DNA from: Sphingobacteriia bacterium
GTDB taxonomy: Bacteria > Bacteroidota > Bacteroidia > Chitinophagales > Chitinophagaceae
Assembly: GCA_004294135.1 (NCBI GenBank)
Contig: RDZY01000008.1
Coordinates: 129,001 to 193,000, forward strand
Direction: 5' to 3'
DNA length: 64,000 bases
Position numbers and translations under genes: made by a program. The notes beneath the pieces were generated by a model. That model was not told where the DNA came from. It worked only from the letters and a program-made list of their open reading frames with translations, and did no database searches. Of this stretch, positions 60,640-64,000 are shown one piece after another. How positions within the stretch are numbered: position 1 is the first letter of the stretch; the number at the start of each line of letters is the position of its first letter.

Positions 60640-63216
60640 ATGGCACTATTAAACATTCCCGATTCTATTGCTAACCTCCCACTCATTCGAAACCTGCGTT
60701 TGAAAATGCCTACAGCGGCCAGCTTAACTAAAGGAGACTTGGTACTCATAAACCGCTTAGCAGCAGAATCTGTAGATCGCTCACGAAAAGGAATTGCACA
60801 ATGGAGATCTGCAATGGATCAGGCCGATGATCCCGTTAATCCTAACTGGCAACCGTTGCAAGATTTAATTGAATACGTAGAACCTGATGCACAGCTTGGC
60901 ACCAGTATTGAAATACGTGTTGCTTCAACTTTATCTAAGCGGTTTATTATATACGATAAAAAAACAGGCGAAGAAATTACAGAAAAAACGCAGATACTTC
61001 AAGACAAGAACTGGTTCTTTCTGTTTCTCTGGCATATGCTTGATACGATGTTTAAAAAATACACCGTTGCTCAGCTCGTAGATCCTGTAAAAATGCAATT
61101 CTCTTATTTGCCTCGTAGAAATTTTGTGCCGCAACGTAAGTTTTTTAAATTCTCCGTTACCGGTGAACTTGGCTATAAATTAGACGATCCAGCTATTGTA
61201 GACACCATCATTATTGCAGAAAGCAAACACAAGTATGGTATTTTGAACGACATCATACCTGACCTTATTTGGAAGAAGAACGCTAAGCAGAGCTGGCACG
61301 AATTCGGTGAGAAATTTGGTATACCACTAATTTCAGCTACTACAAATAAGCGTGATAAAAAAGAAATAGCAGCAATTGAAGCCATGCTGCGAGCAATGGG
61401 AGAAGCCATGACGGCCGTGTTGCCCGAAAATACCACCATTACCATACACGATTCAGTTGCCAAAGGAGACCCATACAAAGTTTATCTTGAGCAAATAAAA
61501 CTCTACGATGAGTATATAGCCAAAAGGCTTTTAGGTGGCACAATGGTAATAGAACAAGGTAGCAGCCGTGCCCAAGGTGAAGTACACGAGCGCACGCTTA
61601 AAGATGTAATCAGTCTTTTTGATAAAATGCTGATTATGGCTATTGTGAACGATCAGCTCCTACCAATGATGGCCAAGTTCGGATATCCATTCAGCGAAAA
61701 CGATGGATTTAAATTTGATGAAACAAAAGAAATTCCAATTGGTGAACTCTCCGATATTTTAGATAAGCTTCTTAATCATTACGATGTAGATGAAAAATGG
61801 GTAACCAAAACTTTTAACATCCCCATTCTTGGTAAAAAGAAAACCGTTTCAGCAGACACAAATTTTAATACAGCCACTACTGCAATGGCAGCAGCTTTGG
61901 TGGCTCATGGTATTACGCTGCCAAATTATGCTGCTCGTTGTGGCCATGTTCATAATTCATCATACAGCAATGTTCCACGTGCCGATTTTAGTGCAAACCT
62001 ACTTGATGAGTTGAGTACTGTTTTAATTAATGAAGTGTTCAACAATAAACCAACGCTGGCCACAGAGCTGTTAAAATCAATTCAAAGCTATTCCATGTTA
62101 AGAGATGGTTTGTTTGATAGCTACAGCAATAGAATTGACCTAAGCTATGATACGGTAGATCATCGGTGTTTGCAAATGATGGAATACAACTTGTTTGAGT
62201 TTTCAAGACTAAAAGAAAAATCAAATGTATTTGCACTAAATCAACTTTTAATTGATTCAGCTACCCAAAACCGCCGTTCGGAAAAAGAGTTCCAACAGAA
62301 GGCAATCAAGTATCTGAAGAACCCTGATGTGAACTGGCTTTCTACAGAATACAACCATACCATAGCAGTTGGCCAAAACGCAAGCCGTTACCATCAGTTT
62401 ATACGTGAGTCTGATCAATTTCAATATGTGGAGTGGCAAACCGTTGGAGATGGAAGGGTTAGAGCCGCTCATGCTGCTATGGATGGTAAGCTGTTTAATT
62501 TAAAAGCCAATGGCGGTATTACGGCTTGGCCTCCATCCGATTGGGGCTGTCGTTGTGAGTTCATACAGCATACTGGTAAACCCGATGCAAATAAAATAGT
62601 TAGTAATGCTGAAATGCTTAAGCTATTAAATATTGAGCAAGGCAGCAAATGGGATGTTAACCGTGCAGAAATAGCAAAAGTGTTTACCGCCAACGAAATG
62701 TATGTGAAGGAAAAAGGGCTGCTAGATGACCAGGGTAAGCTAAGCTTTAAAGCCTATGGAAAAAAACCTTGGAAAGAAATTAAAGAGCAGTATAAACCCC
62801 TGAAGCTGGATGAAAGCATTACTGAAGATAATATTTCGGAACTATTCAAGCCAGAAAAAAACACCGATTACATGGGCTTTAAAGACTATTTAAAACGTAA
62901 GCTGGTGATAGATAAAAAAGTGTTTGACTACCATACAAAAAAAAGGTACACCACTAAAGAAGAAAATAGGCATCAGTTGTTTCCGCATATCAAAGAAGTT
63001 TTGGCAAGCCCAGACGAAGTTTATTTTACCCAATATGGAACTGGTAATAATATTCGCTTCCAATCAAATTATATAAAATTTTACAACAATGAATCAATAG
63101 TTGTGAATGTAGAACCGAGTAATCATAGAATAAAAATAAACTCTTGGTTCTACTTAAAAGTAAGTGAAGATCAGAAAAGAAAAGGGTATTTAATTTACCA
63201 AAATAAAAAATCGTAA
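60640..63216 (+). CDS. Portal (DUF935) - MuF - C-terminal nuclease-toxin-like fusion
   Basis: This 858-aa protein joins three parts. Residues ~25-430 are a DUF935 portal (gp29 type): AQLVDPVKMQFSYLPRRNFV, KFGIPLISATTNKRDKKE, ARRLLGGTMV-like AKRLLGGTMVIEQGSSRAQGEVHE. Residues ~490-650 are a MuF domain (gp30) with VRAAHAAMDGKLFNLK and WPPSDWGCRCEFI. Residues ~750-858 (KKRYTTKEENRHQLFPHIKEVL, DEVYFTQYGTGNNIRFQSNYIKF, INSWFYLKVSED, given in pieces) resemble the PBECR/Barnase-EndoU-colicin-RelE-like nuclease tails of MuF polymorphic toxins. In Mu, portal and F are separate genes. No immunity gene follows: only 115 bp precede the tape measure. Confidence 0.8.
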   Translation: MALLNIPDSIANLPLIRNLRLKMPTAASLTKGDLVLINRLAAESVDRSRKGIAQWRSAMDQADDPVNPNWQPLQDLIEYVEPDAQLGTSIEIRVASTLSKRFIIYDKKTGEEITEKTQILQDKNWFFLFLWHMLDTMFKKYTVAQLVDPVKMQFSYLPRRNFVPQRKFFKFSVTGELGYKLDDPAIVDTIIIAESKHKYGILNDIIPDLIWKKNAKQSWHEFGEKFGIPLISATTNKRDKKEIAAIEAMLRAMGEAMTAVLPENTTITIHDSVAKGDPYKVYLEQIKLYDEYIAKRLLGGTMVIEQGSSRAQGEVHERTLKDVISLFDKMLIMAIVNDQLLPMMAKFGYPFSENDGFKFDETKEIPIGELSDILDKLLNHYDVDEKWVTKTFNIPILGKKKTVSADTNFNTATTAMAAALVAHGITLPNYAARCGHVHNSSYSNVPRADFSANLLDELSTVLINEVFNNKPTLATELLKSIQSYSMLRDGLFDSYSNRIDLSYDTVDHRCLQMMEYNLFEFSRLKEKSNVFALNQLLIDSATQNRRSEKEFQQKAIKYLKNPDVNWLSTEYNHTIAVGQNASRYHQFIRESDQFQYVEWQTVGDGRVRAAHAAMDGKLFNLKANGGITAWPPSDWGCRCEFIQHTGKPDANKIVSNAEMLKLLNIEQGSKWDVNRAEIAKVFTANEMYVKEKGLLDDQGKLSFKAYGKKPWKEIKEQYKPLKLDESITEDNISELFKPEKNTDYMGFKDYLKRKLVIDKKVFDYHTKKRYTTKEENRHQLFPHIKEVLASPDEVYFTQYGTGNNIRFQSNYIKFYNNESIVVNVEPSNHRIKINSWFYLKVSEDQKRKGYLIYQNKKS

Positions 63217-63291
63217 GAATCCCCCACTTAAGGCTATAGCCAGTTATACGTAGTAAAACCAGCTTTTAAAGGGACAATTACGATTTGCGCG

Positions 63292-63303
63292 TTACACGTG
63301 TAA
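63292..63303. promoter_or_regulatory. 12-bp perfect palindrome before the tape measure gene
   Basis: TTACACGTGTAA lies 28 bp before the tape measure ATG, in the 115-bp gap after the portal fusion gene. It could be a protein-binding site. The gap holds no ORF or clear terminator. Confidence 0.45.
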
Positions 63304-63331
63304 ACACAAATATAAATAAAATTCTTACAAA

Positions 63332-64000
63332 ATGGACGGACAAGCAAAAGTTAACCTGATTTTAGAGCTTAAAAACCGCATCAAAACGGGGTTGCAAAAA
63401 GCCAAAGAATCATTAAACAAAGATGTGCAGGATATGAAAAGCCGATTGAAAGACTTAAAAACAAGCCATCTGGAAGCCTTTAAAACAATGGGTGAAAGAA
63501 TACCCGGTGTGGGATCTGCCATTAGCATGCTGGGTAGTCCTGTGGCAATGCTAACAACTGCAATGCTCGGATTGGGCTTGGCCGCAGGGGCAGTAGTGAA
63601 CAGGGGCATGCAAATTAATAAGGCTTGGGATGCTGGGATGGCAAAAATAAATGTAACTGCACAACTCTCTAGAGCAGAGTTAAAAAAACTAGACCAGGAG
63701 ATTGATGCCATTGCAGCAAAAGGAGTAGTTCCGTATGAAGAAGTTCCTGAAGCTTTTAATAGAATTATTTCAGCAGGCTTATCTGCCAAGGAAGCATTAG
63801 GCGCATTAGATCCAACCCTTAGAGCCGCAAAAGCTGGCTTTACCGATATTGAAACCGTTGCCGCCGCTGGTGTAAGTGTAATGAACTCCTCTGGCTTAAA
63901 AGACATTACACAAGTGTACGATGTACTTTTTGCAACCCTCAATAAAGGCAATGCAGAATTTAAAGACATTGCACAATACTTGCCTAAAATAATACCAGCC
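63332..64000 (+). CDS. Tape measure protein (5' part)
   Basis: The first 223 residues of a tape measure protein. A helical N-terminus (MDGQAKVNLILELKNRIKTG) is followed by a hydrophobic stretch (AISMLGSPVAMLTTAMLGLGL). The conserved phage_min_tail/TIGR01760-type part then runs from NVTAQLSRAELKKLDQEI to AAGVSVMNSSGLKDITQVYD. It sets tail length. It is on the plus strand, well away from the tail assembly chaperone gene (53 kb, minus strand), next to which it lies in most tailed phages. It continues past the window. Confidence 0.88.
   Translation, partial: MDGQAKVNLILELKNRIKTGLQKAKESLNKDVQDMKSRLKDLKTSHLEAFKTMGERIPGVGSAISMLGSPVAMLTTAMLGLGLAAGAVVNRGMQINKAWDAGMAKINVTAQLSRAELKKLDQEIDAIAAKGVVPYEEVPEAFNRIISAGLSAKEALGALDPTLRAAKAGFTDIETVAAAGVSVMNSSGLKDITQVYDVLFATLNKGNAEFKDIAQYLPKIIPA

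Larger units (their letters stand above)
40361..64000. mobile_element. Mu-like contractile-tailed prophage (partial, runs off the right edge)
   Basis: From about 40.36 kb to the window end nearly every gene is a phage morphogenesis, lysis or DNA modification gene. Mu-type hallmarks are a DUF935-like portal, a MuF domain, a gp36-like (DUF1320) protein, a gp28-like terminase, a DUF2586-like sheath, and a DNA methylase at the very end where Mu carries mom. The insertion interrupts a host gene rather than using a tRNA, which fits transposition. Structural genes lie in two divergent blocks meeting at 57.9-58.0 kb. The transposase, repressor and other end are not in the window, so the Mu-like assignment rests on structural genes. 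The exact end near 40.36-40.47 kb is not proven. Confidence 0.85.

Overview
The window reads as a chromosome segment of a Bacteroidota bacterium, most likely of the Chitinophagaceae type. The evidence is moderate-to-low GC, promoters of the TTTG / TAnnTTTG class instead of TTGACA / TATAAT, few Shine-Dalgarno sites except a strong one in front of rpsU, and the neighbourhood rpsU - xerC - hpf - tRNAs - tuf - tRNA-Trp - secE - nusG. A prophage occupies the last 23.6 kb.

Region 1 (1-15.3 kb, mostly minus strand) is the core translation/transcription block: rpoC (start only), rpoB, rplL, rplJ, rplA and rplK, then after a break nusG, secE, tRNA-Trp, tuf, four tRNAs (Thr-GGT, Gly-TCC, Tyr-GTA, Thr-TGT), hpf, xerC and rpsU. 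The usual nusG-rplK junction is split by a 3.3 kb surface-sugar cassette: a methyltransferase, an FdtB/QdtB-like aminotransferase, an FdtA/QdtA-like cupin isomerase and a GT14-like glycosyltransferase. A terminator now follows nusG, and rplK appears to have its own promoter.

Region 2 (15.3-39.6 kb) holds housekeeping genes in both orientations: riboflavin synthase, hscA, an RDD membrane protein, tyrS, a small cassette-like pair (40-aa ORF plus Cdd1-like HhH protein), a DUF1800/DUF1501 pair, prfC, smc, two TTG-initiated glycosyltransferases, ftsE, purM, ribF, holA, a coiled-coil membrane protein, a sensor histidine kinase and glgB.

Region 3 (about 40.36 kb to the window end) is a Mu-like, contractile-tailed prophage inserted in an outer-membrane beta-barrel gene, of which only the first ~215 codons remain. 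The visible end carries a Dam-type methylase, the position mom holds in phage Mu. Structural genes lie in two divergent blocks. The minus block (57.9 to 40.6 kb) runs protease, capsid, sheath, tube, tail assembly chaperone, baseplate, lysis cassette, fibres, Dam. The plus block (58.0 kb onward) runs TerS, TerL, gp36-like, a portal-MuF-nuclease fusion and the tape measure. Between the blocks is a compact divergent promoter with two TGCAA-N3-TTGCA palindromes 21 bp apart. The transposase and repressor would lie beyond the window.

The most notable observations are a textbook -1 frameshift site in the tail assembly chaperone gene, a single-chain portal-MuF-toxin fusion, a holin fused to a unimolecular-spanin-like domain, virion or late proteins with Sec signal peptides, a doubly frameshifted LamG tail fibre, and the split ribosomal operon. 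All family names come from reading motifs by eye; no database search was run.
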